The notes beneath the pieces were generated by a model. It searched no databases. It worked only from the letters and a program-made list of their open reading frames with translations, and had not been told where the DNA came from. Positions 1-6,138 of a DNA stretch of 12,246 bases are shown here, piece after piece. Origin of the DNA: Pseudomonadota bacterium (GTDB lineage Bacteria > Pseudomonadota > Alphaproteobacteria > Rhizobiales > Beijerinckiaceae); contig JAGWRL010000354.1 in NCBI GenBank assembly GCA_028876585.1, forward strand, positions 1-12,246, written 5' to 3'. Each line of letters opens with the position of its first letter. Position 1 is the stretch's first letter. A program made the translations under genes and the position numbers.

Positions 1-1106
1 GAAAACCCCATGTCGCCGGCGCAGAGCACGACGGTGCGGAAGTGCAGGCCGAGCCGCTTCAACACCTCCTCGGCGTGTTTCGTCATATCTTCATGCTCTT
101 TGGCCGATTGCTCCGGCGTGGTGATCGACACCAGCTCGACCTTCTCGAACTGATGCTGCCGGATCATGCCGCGCGTGTCGCGCCCCGCCGCGCCTGCCTC
201 GGCGCGGAAGCAGAGCGTGCCGGCGGTGAAGCGCAGCGGCAGCTTGCGCTCGTCGAGGATTTGCTCGCGCACCATGTTGGTCATGGGGACTTCGGCGGTG
301 GGGATGAGCCAGCGACGCTCCATCTGCGCGGTTACGCGCCGAATATCGGAAACGCGCATCTCATGAACTGGCTGGCCGCTTTCGATTAGGTCCTCGAACT
401 CACTTCGGATTTGGCTGGTCGTAAGGCCGTCCACCACGCCAAACTGGTCTTCGCGAAACTTGGGTAACTGTGCGGTGCCGAACATTGCTTCACTTGAGAC
501 CAGCACCGGCGGGTTGATCTCGGTGTAGCCGTGCTCGGTCGTGTGCAGATCGAGCATGAACTGCATCAGCGCCCGCTCCAGCCGCGCCAAGGCCCCTTTC
601 AGGATCACGAAGCGGGCGCCGGACAGCTTCGCCGCCGTCTCGAAATCCATCAGCCCGAGCGCCTCGCCGAGTTCGAAATGCTCCTTCGGCTTGAACCCGG
701 CGGGAAACGCCGCCGGCTCGCCGTGGCGGCGGACCTCGACATTGTCGTTCTCGTCTCGGCCATCCGGCGTGTCGGGCGCGGGAATGTTGGGGATCGCCGC
801 CAGCGCCTCGTCGAGCGCGGCTTGCGCGGATTTCTCGGCCGCCTCCAGCGCCGGCGCCGCCTGTTTGAGCGCCGCGACTTCCGCCTTCACCGCCTCCGCC
901 GCCGCGGCGTCCTTGCGCGCCATCGCCGCGCCGATCTCCTTGGAAGCCGCGTTGCGCCGCTCCTGCGCCTGCTGCAACGCGGCGATGGCGGTCCGGCGCG
1001 CGTCGTCGAGCGCCAGCAGTTCGGCCGCGCGCGGCGCCAGCCCGCGCCGCGCAAGGCCGGCGTCGAAGCCGGCGGGATCGTCGCGAAGGGAGCGGATGTC
1101 GTGCAT
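1..1106 (-). CDS. serS: Seryl-tRNA synthetase (3' end truncated by window edge)
   Basis: This class II aminoacyl-tRNA synthetase charges tRNA-Ser (and tRNA-Sec) with serine in the cytoplasm. The 368 visible residues begin [14 protein letters not shown] and continue into an Ala/Glu-rich antiparallel coiled-coil tRNA-binding arm (about residues 30-105). The catalytic domain follows, with [30 protein letters not shown] and motif 2 ([24 protein letters not shown]), and the window cuts at GDMGF, leaving out motif 3 and roughly the last 60-80 residues. The ATG at 1106 gives the expected N-terminus, though its upstream ribosome binding site is weak. Between QF and WLIPTAEV lie 43 residues (nt 312-440) where the E. 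coli enzyme has about 15, and this DNA is clearly less GC-rich than the rest of the gene (see findings). It is the last visible gene of the tatABC-transporter-serS series, 69 nt after the transporter stop. Confidence 0.96.
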   Translation of the reverse strand, partial: MHDIRSLRDDPAGFDAGLARRGLAPRAAELLALDDARRTAIAALQQAQERRNAASKEIGAAMARKDAAAAEAVKAEVAALKQAAPALEAAEKSAQAALDEALAAIPNIPAPDTPDGRDENDNVEVRRHGEPAAFPAGFKPKEHFELGEALGLMDFETAAKLSGARFVILKGALARLERALMQFMLDLHTTEHGYTEINPPVLVSSEAMFGTAQLPKFREDQFGVVDGLTTSQIRSEFEDLIESGQPVHEMRVSDIRRVTAQMERRWLIPTAEVPMTNMVREQILDERKLPLRFTAGTLCFRAEAGAAGRDTRGMIRQHQFEKVELVSITTPEQSAKEHEDMTKHAEEVLKRLGLHFRTVVLCAGDMGF

Positions 1107-1143
1107 GTCGTCACCGGGAAAAGCCTGGCGCGGTCCTATCAGA

Positions 1144-1173
1144 GCCGCGCGGCGCCGCACAACCTCGCGCGGC
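1144..1173 (-). other. GC-rich inverted repeat between transporter gene and serS
   Basis: Perfect 8-bp arms (1144-1151 and 1166-1173, GCCGCGCG/CGCGCGGC) are separated by 14 nt. They lie in the 69-nt gap between the transporter stop and the serS start. The RNA could form a strong hairpin, but no T-run follows on the minus strand. It may be a weak attenuator, an mRNA-stability element, or chance in very GC-rich DNA. No T-box-like features were seen. Confidence 0.3.
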
Positions 1174-1175
1174 GC

Positions 1176-2060
1176 TCAGGCAGCTATGCGGCGACGGCTG
1201 GTCGCGCGCAGCCGCGCGCCCAGCACGTTGACCGCCAGCCCCGCCATCACCAGCGCCGCGCCGGCGAGCTCGGCCGGCGTCGTCGGCTCGTCGAACAGCA
1301 GCCGCGCCGAGATCATGCCGACCACCGGCACCAGCAGCGCGAACGGGGCGACGACGGCGGTCGGATATTTCGCCAGCAGCCGCGCCCACAGGCCATAGGC
1401 CAGCACCGTGCCGCCATAGGCGATGCCGGCCACCGACAGCGCCAGTTTCAGCGAGGGATGCGTCAACGCGGCGAGCGTGCGCTGCGGCTCCAGCCACCAC
1501 GACAGCGCCGCCATCGGCAGCGGCGCGACCAGGCTGGTCCAGACTACGAAACTCAGCGCGTCGACCCGGCCGATCCGCTTGCCCACGACATTGCCGACGC
1601 CCCAGCAGACCGCGGCGCCGAGCGTCAGCGCGAACGGCCGCAGGCTGGCGCCGCCCCAGCGCGTCGAGGCGATCACGACCATGCCGGCGAGCGCGACCGC
1701 GCCGCCGATCCATTGCTCGCGCGTCGGCCGCTCGCCCAGCGCCACCGCCGCGAACAGAATGGTGAAATAGACCTGGCTCTGGATCACCAGCGAGGCGAGG
1801 CCGACCGGCATGCCCTCGCGCACGCCGAGAAACAGCAGGCCGAACTGCCCGACGCCGATGATCGCGCCGTAAAGCGCGATGCGGGACGCCGGCGCCGCCG
1901 GCGGCTTGACGAAAAAGGCGAGCGGCAGCGCCGCGAAAGTGAAGCGCAGCGCCGTCAACAGAAACGGCGGCGCCTCCTCGACCCCGTATTTGATGCCAAT
2001 GAAGGTCAGGCCCCAGACCACCGACGTGACGACGGCGCCGACGAGATCGGAGCCTTTCAC
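1176..2060 (-). CDS. EamA/DMT-family inner-membrane transporter
   Basis: The 294-residue protein is almost entirely hydrophobic, with about ten predicted membrane segments arranged as two EamA repeats. It starts MKGSDLVGAVVTSVVWGLTF, and the W-G-x-x-F/I pattern early in the first helix is typical of the drug/metabolite transporter superfamily. The second repeat begins near LTLGAAVCWGVGNVVGKRIG. EamA proteins usually export small metabolites or amino acids; the substrate cannot be read from sequence. The GTG start at 2060 is chosen because it overlaps the tatC stop as GTGA. A longer open frame reaching to 2243 would run through the tatC coding sequence and encodes low-complexity Arg/Ala residues, so it is rejected. 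The overlap implies translational coupling to tatC. Its place between tatC and serS is unusual, since these are often adjacent in alphaproteobacteria. Confidence 0.88.
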   Translation of the reverse strand: MKGSDLVGAVVTSVVWGLTFIGIKYGVEEAPPFLLTALRFTFAALPLAFFVKPPAAPASRIALYGAIIGVGQFGLLFLGVREGMPVGLASLVIQSQVYFTILFAAVALGERPTREQWIGGAVALAGMVVIASTRWGGASLRPFALTLGAAVCWGVGNVVGKRIGRVDALSFVVWTSLVAPLPMAALSWWLEPQRTLAALTHPSLKLALSVAGIAYGGTVLAYGLWARLLAKYPTAVVAPFALLVPVVGMISARLLFDEPTTPAELAGAALVMAGLAVNVLGARLRATSRRRIAA

Positions 2061-2836
2061 GGGCCCTTGGCTTTCTCCGCCGCGCGCCGCCGCTCGATCA
2101 ACCTCACCGCGACGACGGCGCCTTCGTAGAGAAGCAGCATCGGCAGCGCGAGCGTCGTCATGCTGATGAGATCGGGCGGCGTCAGGATCGCGGCGATTCC
2201 GGTCACGCCGACGATGGCGTAACGGCGCATCGAACTCAGCCATTTCGAATCGATGATGCCGATCTGCCCGAGCAGCGTCAGCACCACCGGCAACTGGAAC
2301 GCCGCGCCGAAGGCGAACACCAGCGTCATGATCAGCGACAGATATTCGCTCACCTTCGGCAGCAACTCGATGGTCGCTTCGCCCTTCACGTCGACCTGCT
2401 GCAACGAAACCGAGAACCGGATCAGCAGCGGCATCACGCCGAAATAGACCAGCAGCGCGCCGAGCACGAAGAAGATCGGCGTCGCGACGAGATAGGGCAC
2501 GAACGCCCGCTTCTCGGTCTTGTAGAGGCCCGGCGCGACGAACTTGTAGATCTGCGTCGCGATCACCGGAAACGCGATGAACAGCGCGCCGAACATGCTC
2601 AGGCGCAGGTTGGTGTAGAACTGTTCGAGAAAAGCGGTGGCGATCAGTTTCGCCTGCGCCGCGCCGACCACCCGGACATAGGGCCAGGTCAGGATGTTGT
2701 AGATCTGCTTCGAGAAATAGAAACAGACGAAAAACGCGGCGAAAAACGCGTAGAGCGCGCGGATCAGGCGCTGGCGCAGTTCGATCAGGTGCTCGATCAA
2801 CGGCGCCCGGGAAGCCTCGATTTCATCGTCGCTCAT
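2057..2836 (-). CDS. tatC: Sec-independent protein translocase subunit TatC
   Basis: TatC is the core six-helix membrane subunit of the twin-arginine translocase. It recognises RR signal peptides of folded proteins and works with TatB as receptor before TatA is recruited. The 259-residue protein carries the cytoplasmic N-terminal signature PLIEHLIELRQRL (Glu19), the FVAPGLYKTEKR loop (Glu108) and the late signature AAILTPPDLISMTTLALPMLLLYE-type helix region (about 215-238). Gln181 (FAFGAAFQLPVVL) stands where E. coli has a glutamate, a substitution I believe is common in this class. Length is normal. Its ATG overlaps the tatB stop (ATGA, 2833-2836) and its stop overlaps the downstream transporter start (GTGA), so the three are likely translated in a coupled way. 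Likely clients in this organism include cofactor-bearing periplasmic redox proteins, which is an inference. Confidence 0.98.
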   Translation of the reverse strand: MSDDEIEASRAPLIEHLIELRQRLIRALYAFFAAFFVCFYFSKQIYNILTWPYVRVVGAAQAKLIATAFLEQFYTNLRLSMFGALFIAFPVIATQIYKFVAPGLYKTEKRAFVPYLVATPIFFVLGALLVYFGVMPLLIRFSVSLQQVDVKGEATIELLPKVSEYLSLIMTLVFAFGAAFQLPVVLTLLGQIGIIDSKWLSSMRRYAIVGVTGIAAILTPPDLISMTTLALPMLLLYEGAVVAVRLIERRRAAEKAKGP

Positions 2837-3228
2837 GATGCGCTCGAAGCGGCCTTCTCGGCGGCGGGCGCGGCTTCGGCCTCGGCGGCGACGGTTACGC
2901 TTTCATGCGGGGCCGGCTCGGCCGCCGGCGCCTCGGCGACGGCGGGATCGGCCGGCTTGGCCATGGTGTCGCGCATCAGGCTCGACGGATCGAACGACGT
3001 GTCGATCTTGGCGGCGTCGTTGATCGACTGAATTTCCTTTTTCACGCTGTCCAGTTCGGCCTCTTTGATCGCGTCCATGAACTGGCCCTGGAAATCCGTC
3101 GCCATCCGCCGCACTTGACCAACATATTTGCCCACGGTGCGCAGCACGCGCGGCAAGTCCTTCGGCGGAATCACCGCCAAGGCGACTATGCCGAACAGCA
3201 TCATTTTACCAGCGTCGAAATCGAACAT
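2833..3228 (-). CDS. tatB: Sec-independent protein translocase subunit TatB
   Basis: TatB pairs with TatC to form the twin-arginine signal-peptide receptor. The 131-residue protein has an N-terminal membrane helix (about residues 8-20), the PPKDLPRVLR hinge and amphipathic helix (TVGKYVGQVRRMATDFQGQF, 31-50), then a charged region and an Ala/Glu/Pro-rich tail from about residue 88. This layout and the position upstream of tatC identify it as TatB rather than TatA. Two positions differ from the E. coli pattern: residue 8, usually Glu, is Lys, and the Gly-Pro hinge (21-22) is Pro-Pro. The ATG at 3228 gives the canonical MFDF start. The ribosome binding site is weak (GTGTGCCTCG before ATG). tatB overlaps tatC by 4 nt and follows tatA after 63 nt. 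Confidence 0.95.
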   Translation of the reverse strand: MFDFDAGKMMLFGIVALAVIPPKDLPRVLRTVGKYVGQVRRMATDFQGQFMDAIKEAELDSVKKEIQSINDAAKIDTSFDPSSLMRDTMAKPADPAVAEAPAAEPAPHESVTVAAEAEAAPAAEKAASSAS

Positions 3229-3291
3229 CGAGGCACACTCAGCCGCCCGCCCACGCAGGCGGCCGTTAAGACGGGAAGGACGAAGCGAAGA

Positions 3292-3519
3292 TCAGCCGAC
3301 CTTCTGCTTGTCGCCGACGTCGGCGCCCGCGGCCGGGCGGCTTTCCAGCGTGCGCGCCGGGGGGGCGGCGGCTTCGTCGTCCTCGCTCAAGCCCTTCTTG
3401 AACGATTTCACGCCCTTGGCGACATCGCCCATGATGTCGGAGATCTTGCCCTTGCCGCCGAACAGCAGGAGCACGACGGCTCCCAGCAGCAACCAGTGCA
3501 TCAAGCTTAAGCTACCCAT
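3292..3519 (-). CDS. tatA: Sec-independent protein translocase subunit TatA
   Basis: TatA is the pore or membrane-thinning subunit recruited to TatBC during export of folded proteins. The 75-residue protein has a short N-terminal transmembrane helix with a polar His8 (MGSLSLMHW...), the [19 protein letters not shown] hinge with Phe-Gly at 20-21, an amphipathic helix and SFKKGL, then an acidic, Ala/Pro-rich tail. The ATG at 3519 is preferred over an in-frame ATG at 3546 because MGS is the family start and an AAGGGA ribosome binding site lies 8 nt upstream. It heads the tatABC-transporter-serS unit. A perfect GC inverted repeat lies directly upstream of the ribosome binding site (3536-3557). 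Confidence 0.96.
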   Translation of the reverse strand: MGSLSLMHWLLLGAVVLLLFGGKGKISDIMGDVAKGVKSFKKGLSEDDEAAAPPARTLESRPAAGADVGDKQKVG

Positions 3520-3700
3520 GGCGGACCATCCCTTCGCGCGCCTCACGTCCGGCGCGCCTTTGCCTTCGCGCGGAACCTATGCGCGAAAGGCGGCGAATAC
3601 AAGCCAAAGGGATGACGGCGTTAACGCGGTGGCCGATAGCGCCTCCCCCACGCGGCGCTTCCCTGTTACAAGCCCCCGCGCACCCTTCCGGAGCCAACCC
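3520..3700. promoter_or_regulatory. Divergent intergenic region between tatA and ridA-like gene
   Basis: These 181 bp separate divergently transcribed tatA (minus) and the ridA-like gene (plus), so promoters for both directions should lie here. No hexamers match sigma-70 consensus well enough to place a promoter. Visible elements are the tatA ribosome binding site, the 3536-3557 inverted repeat, and a GGAG ribosome binding site 7 nt before the ridA-like ATG. No FixK-type box was seen. Confidence 0.5.
3536..3557 (-). other. Inverted repeat in the tatA leader
   Basis: Perfect 7-bp arms GCGCGCC (3536-3542) and GGCGCGC (3551-3557) flank an 8-nt loop. In tatA mRNA the hairpin would end a few bases before the AAGGGA ribosome binding site, so it could affect ribosome access or mRNA stability. 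It may also be chance in GC-rich DNA. Confidence 0.35.
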
Positions 3701-4174
3701 ATGTCCGCCATTGAAAGCCGCCTCGCCGCCCTCGGCGTCACCTTGCCGCAGCCGGCGGCGCCGGTCGCCAATTACGTTGGCGCCGTCCGGGCCGGAAACC
3801 TCGTCGTCGTCTCCGGCCAGTTGCCGCTCGGCGCGAATGGCAAGCTCGACCCCGCCCATGTCGGCAAGCTGAGGCCGGGCATGGCGATCGAGGCCGCCAA
3901 GGCGGCCGCCCGCCTCAGCGCCGTCAATGTGCTGGCGCAGGTCAAGGCCGTGGTCGGCGATCTCGACCGCGTCGCGCGGGTGGTCCGGCTTGGCGGCTTC
4001 TTCAGCGTCGAGGGCGGCCACGAGGCGTTGCCCGCCGCCATGAACGGCGCTTCCGATCTCGTCGCCGAAGTGTTTGGCGAGAAGGGCCGCCACGCCCGCA
4101 CCACGGTCGGCGTCGCGCATCTGCCGCTCGACGCGATCTGCGAGGTGGAGGGCCTGTTCGAGATCGCGCCGTGA
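3701..4174 (+). CDS. RidA (YjgF/YER057c/UK114) family protein
   Basis: RidA-family proteins are small trimeric cytosolic enzymes; the best-known members hydrolyse reactive enamine/imine intermediates released by PLP enzymes. This 157-residue member has the N-terminal ANYVGAVRAGNLVVVSGQLP strand region (24-42), the AAARLSAVNVLAQVKAVVGDL helix region (about 68-88) and the C-terminal ARTTVGVAHLPLDAICEVE block. In that block Arg133 aligns with the E. coli RidA substrate-binding arginine (in PARSCVEVA) and Glu150 with the conserved late glutamate. At about 157 residues it is longer than the 128-residue archetype, as in several proteobacterial Rid subgroups, so deaminase activity is plausible but not assured. 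The ATG at 3701 has a GGAG ribosome binding site 7 nt upstream. A longer frame from 3128 would cross tatA/tatB antisense and is rejected. Its TGA overlaps the next gene's GTG (GTGA), indicating a two-gene operon. Confidence 0.9.
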   Translation: MSAIESRLAALGVTLPQPAAPVANYVGAVRAGNLVVVSGQLPLGANGKLDPAHVGKLRPGMAIEAAKAAARLSAVNVLAQVKAVVGDLDRVARVVRLGGFFSVEGGHEALPAAMNGASDLVAEVFGEKGRHARTTVGVAHLPLDAICEVEGLFEIAP

Positions 4175-4908
4175 GCCTCTACTGGCTGGTCGCGCGGCCG
4201 ATCGCCCATCGCGGCTGGCATGGCCCCGGCCGGCCGGAGAATACGCTCGCCGCCGCCCGCGCCGCGATCGCGGCGGGGTTCGCCGTCGAATGCGACATCC
4301 AGCGCAGCGCCGACGGCGAGGCGGCGGTGTTCCATGACGCCACGCTCGACCGGCTCACCGGCGCGGCCGGCGCGGTCGGCGACCATCCGCTCGCCGCGCT
4401 GCGGCGGCTCGCGGTGCTGGACACGGCCGAGACGATCCCCTCGCTTACCGAACTGCTGGCGCTGATCGCGGGACGCACGCCCTTGATCTGCGAGATCAAG
4501 AGCGAGTTCGACGGCGACATGCGGCTCGCCGCGCGGGCGGTCGAGATCGCGCAAGGTTACGACGGTCCGCTCGCCTTCAAGAGCTTCGACCCGGAAGTGA
4601 TCGCGTTTCTGCGCGCCGACCGCTGTCCGCGCCCGCTCGGCATCGTCGCCGAGGCGGATTACGACGATCCCTATTTCGCCGCGCTATTGCCGGCGCAGAA
4701 GCAGGATTGCGCCGCCTTCCTGCATCTCGGCCGCACCCGGCCCGATTTTCTGTCCTGGTGCGTCGACGACCTGCCCCATCCCGCCCCGTCGCTGTTCCGC
4801 GCCGAAGGAGCCAAGCCGGTGATGGTGTGGACGGTGCGCACGCCGGCGCAATGGGGGCTGGCGCGCAAGTTCGCCGATCAGGCGGTGTTCGAGGGGCCGC
4901 TGCCTTGA
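4171..4908 (+). CDS. Glycerophosphodiester phosphodiesterase (GDPD family)
   Basis: GDPD enzymes hydrolyse glycerophosphodiesters to sn-glycerol 3-phosphate and an alcohol, usually with a divalent metal. The 245-residue protein shows the family hallmarks in order: AHRGWHG with His13, PENTLAA (22-28), ECDIQ with metal ligands Glu40 and Asp42, FHDATLDRLTG with catalytic His55, LICEIKSEF with Glu108 and Lys110, FKSFDP (137-141) and a terminal VWTVRTPAQW...AVFEG segment. There is no signal peptide, so it is probably cytoplasmic, like UgpQ rather than GlpQ. The GTG at 4171 overlaps the upstream TGA and no better start is nearby. A likely role is recycling deacylated phospholipid head groups; a functional link to the Rid protein is not evident. 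It converges with the fixK-like gene, leaving only 10 nt and no obvious terminator. Confidence 0.93.
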   Translation: MSLYWLVARPIAHRGWHGPGRPENTLAAARAAIAAGFAVECDIQRSADGEAAVFHDATLDRLTGAAGAVGDHPLAALRRLAVLDTAETIPSLTELLALIAGRTPLICEIKSEFDGDMRLAARAVEIAQGYDGPLAFKSFDPEVIAFLRADRCPRPLGIVAEADYDDPYFAALLPAQKQDCAAFLHLGRTRPDFLSWCVDDLPHPAPSLFRAEGAKPVMVWTVRTPAQWGLARKFADQAVFEGPLP

Positions 4909-4918
4909 AGCCCCGCGC

Positions 4919-5611
4919 TCACTCCGTCAGCGCCTGCAACTGCGCGCGGTCCTTCAGCATGATGTGGCGCGAGCCGGAGAAATGCAGCGCGCCCTTCTCC
5001 GCCAGCGCCGACAGCGAGCGCGACACGGTCTCCAGCGTCAGGCCGAGATAATCGCCGATGTCGCGCCGGCTCATCGGCAGCGCCAGCACGCCCGCCACCG
5101 CGAGCCGCCGATCCATGTCGAGCAGGAAGGCGATCACCCGCTCCATCGCGTTGCGGCGCCCGAGCAGCAGCATGTGTTCCTGCGCGTTGCGCAATTCGTC
5201 CGCCGCCATCCGCCACAAAGCGCAGGCGGTGTGGGCGTCGTGGGTGGCCATGTTCTCCAGCGCGCGGCGCTTGACGATGGCGACCTTGGTCTCGACCACC
5301 GCCTCCGCCGACAGCAGATGCGAATCGCGCGCGCCGAGGCCGAAATATTCGCCCGGCAGGTGGAAGGCGTCGATCTGGCGGCGGCCGTCGCGCAGCAGCT
5401 TGAAGGTGCGCACCGCGCCGCGCCGCACGCAATAGACGTAATCGGCCGGCTCGCTCTCGCCGTAGATCTCCTCGTCGCGGTCGAAGGCGACTTCCTTCGC
5501 CGGCAATCCGCCGGGGCCGCGCAGCAGGATCGGCTCCTCCGCCGCCGCCAGCCCATGCACGGCCAGACCTACGTCGCAACGGTCGTGGGATGACGGGTTC
5601 AAGTCCAGCAT
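4919..5611 (-). CDS. fixK: Crp/Fnr-family transcriptional regulator, FixK type
   Basis: FixK proteins activate microaerobic and cbb3-oxidase genes through TTGA-N6-TCAA sites downstream of FixLJ. The 230-residue protein has a cyclic-nucleotide-binding-like beta-barrel (about 35-120, with EIYGESEPADYVYCVRRGAV and LPGEYFGLG), a dimerisation helix (about 125-168), and a winged helix: MSRRDIGDYLGLTLETVSRS at 180-199. The recognition helix contains the FNR-type E-x-x-S-R (Glu194, Ser197, Arg198), which predicts TTGA half-sites. Cysteines occur only at 12, 61 and 130, so the FNR 4Fe-4S cluster pattern is missing and it should not sense O2 directly. That makes it FixK-like rather than FnrN-like. The ATG at 5611 has an AGGGAG ribosome binding site 7 nt upstream. 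It is the last gene of the block and is probably FixJ-activated from the 84-nt upstream gap. Confidence 0.92.
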   Translation of the reverse strand: MLDLNPSSHDRCDVGLAVHGLAAAEEPILLRGPGGLPAKEVAFDRDEEIYGESEPADYVYCVRRGAVRTFKLLRDGRRQIDAFHLPGEYFGLGARDSHLLSAEAVVETKVAIVKRRALENMATHDAHTACALWRMAADELRNAQEHMLLLGRRNAMERVIAFLLDMDRRLAVAGVLALPMSRRDIGDYLGLTLETVSRSLSALAEKGALHFSGSRHIMLKDRAQLQALTE

Positions 5612-5681
5612 CTCGGGGCTCCCTGGAAATCTGGCTCCACGGTAGCCGCCCGCATGGACGCATGTAATTCGGGTCCGCGCC

Positions 5682-5711
5682 TTACGGCGGCGCCCTTAAG
5701 TAGATTTACGG
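5682..5711 (-). promoter_or_regulatory. Candidate upstream activator region of fixK (direct TTACGG repeats, TTAAGTAG motif)
   Basis: In the gap upstream of fixK, TTACGG occurs at 5682-5687 and again at 5706-5711, 24 bp apart and both followed by similar GGCGGCGC-like sequence. TTAAGTAG lies between them (5696-5703). From memory, FixJ sites contain a core resembling (T/G)TA(A/C)GTAG, so TTAAGTAG is a candidate FixJ site about 85-92 bp before the fixK start codon. The region also carries the stop codon of the receiver gene. This is a weak motif-based suggestion. Confidence 0.22.
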
Positions 5712-6133
5712 AGGCGGCGCTCCTCGATCAATCGGGTCAAATGCCGGATCGTCTCCTCGTCCACCCGCGGCGCCGGGATCACCAGATCCACAGAATCCGT
5801 CAGCGATTCCAATGCGACGCCGCGAAAACCCGTCGTCAGCACGATCGGCGCGCGCAGGCCGAGCCGGCGCAGCCGCCGCGCCAGATCGAGCCCGTCGGGC
5901 CCGCGCGACTTATGGTCGAGCACGAAGCAATCGGCCGCGCCTTTCAGCGACGAGGCCAGCAGGCTGCGCCCGCTGGTGTAGAGGCGCGCGTCGAAACCCG
6001 CGCTCTGAAACAGGAACCGCAGCGAAACCAACACCGCCTTGTCGTCGTTGACGACGGACACTTTTGGGCGAAACGCGCCGTCCAGCGCCCGCTGGGGCGT
6101 CTCCTGTTCCCGAACTCGATTCGACGCGCCCAT
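5696..6133 (-). CDS. Stand-alone degenerate response-regulator receiver protein
   Basis: This is a receiver domain with no output domain, 145 residues from the ATG at 6133. The fold pattern is clear: KVSVVNDDKAV (24-34, acidic Asp30/Asp31), the probable phospho-acceptor Asp73 in CFVLDHKSRGPDG, Thr100 in PIVLTTGFRGVA, and a C-terminal helix ending RRLRKST. The conserved Lys before Pro (KPF in FixJ) is absent; the matching stretch reads VIPAPRVDE, with Ala121 or Pro120 there, so canonical phospho-switching is doubtful. It lies between fixJ and fixK behind a FixK-type box. Single-domain regulators at this place are, from memory, known in Bradyrhizobium, and Sinorhizobium FixT is a receiver-like antikinase of FixL. 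A feedback role is inferred. The start is uncertain: the predicted transcription start falls at about 6132, so a leaderless ATG or the GTG at 6061 (Val25, just before strand 1) is possible. Confidence 0.83.
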   Translation of the reverse strand: MGASNRVREQETPQRALDGAFRPKVSVVNDDKAVLVSLRFLFQSAGFDARLYTSGRSLLASSLKGAADCFVLDHKSRGPDGLDLARRLRRLGLRAPIVLTTGFRGVALESLTDSVDLVIPAPRVDEETIRHLTRLIEERRLRKST

Positions 6134-6138
6134 GCCCG

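Noticed and set aside
1107..1175. T-box or other riboswitch before serS
   Set aside because: The gap is only 69 nt with a simple GC hairpin, has no T-box core, and T-boxes are not expected in this group.
531..2129. A 532-residue plus-strand open frame across serS, the transporter and tatC
   Set aside because: It is low-complexity Arg/Gln/His-rich, spans three recognised minus-strand genes and shows no domain or good start.
2061..2243. N-terminal extension of the transporter to an ATG at 2243
   Set aside because: It lies within tatC in another frame, with Arg/Ala-rich low-complexity sequence; the GTG at 2060 in a GTGA overlap is more credible.
3015..3035. TTGATCGACTGAAT as a FixK box inside tatB
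   Set aside because: The second half does not match TCAA and it is within coding sequence away from any start.
3128..3700. N-terminal extension of the ridA-like gene from 3128
   Set aside because: It crosses tatB and tatA antisense and has no family similarity before MSAIESRLAALG at 3701, which has its own ribosome binding site.
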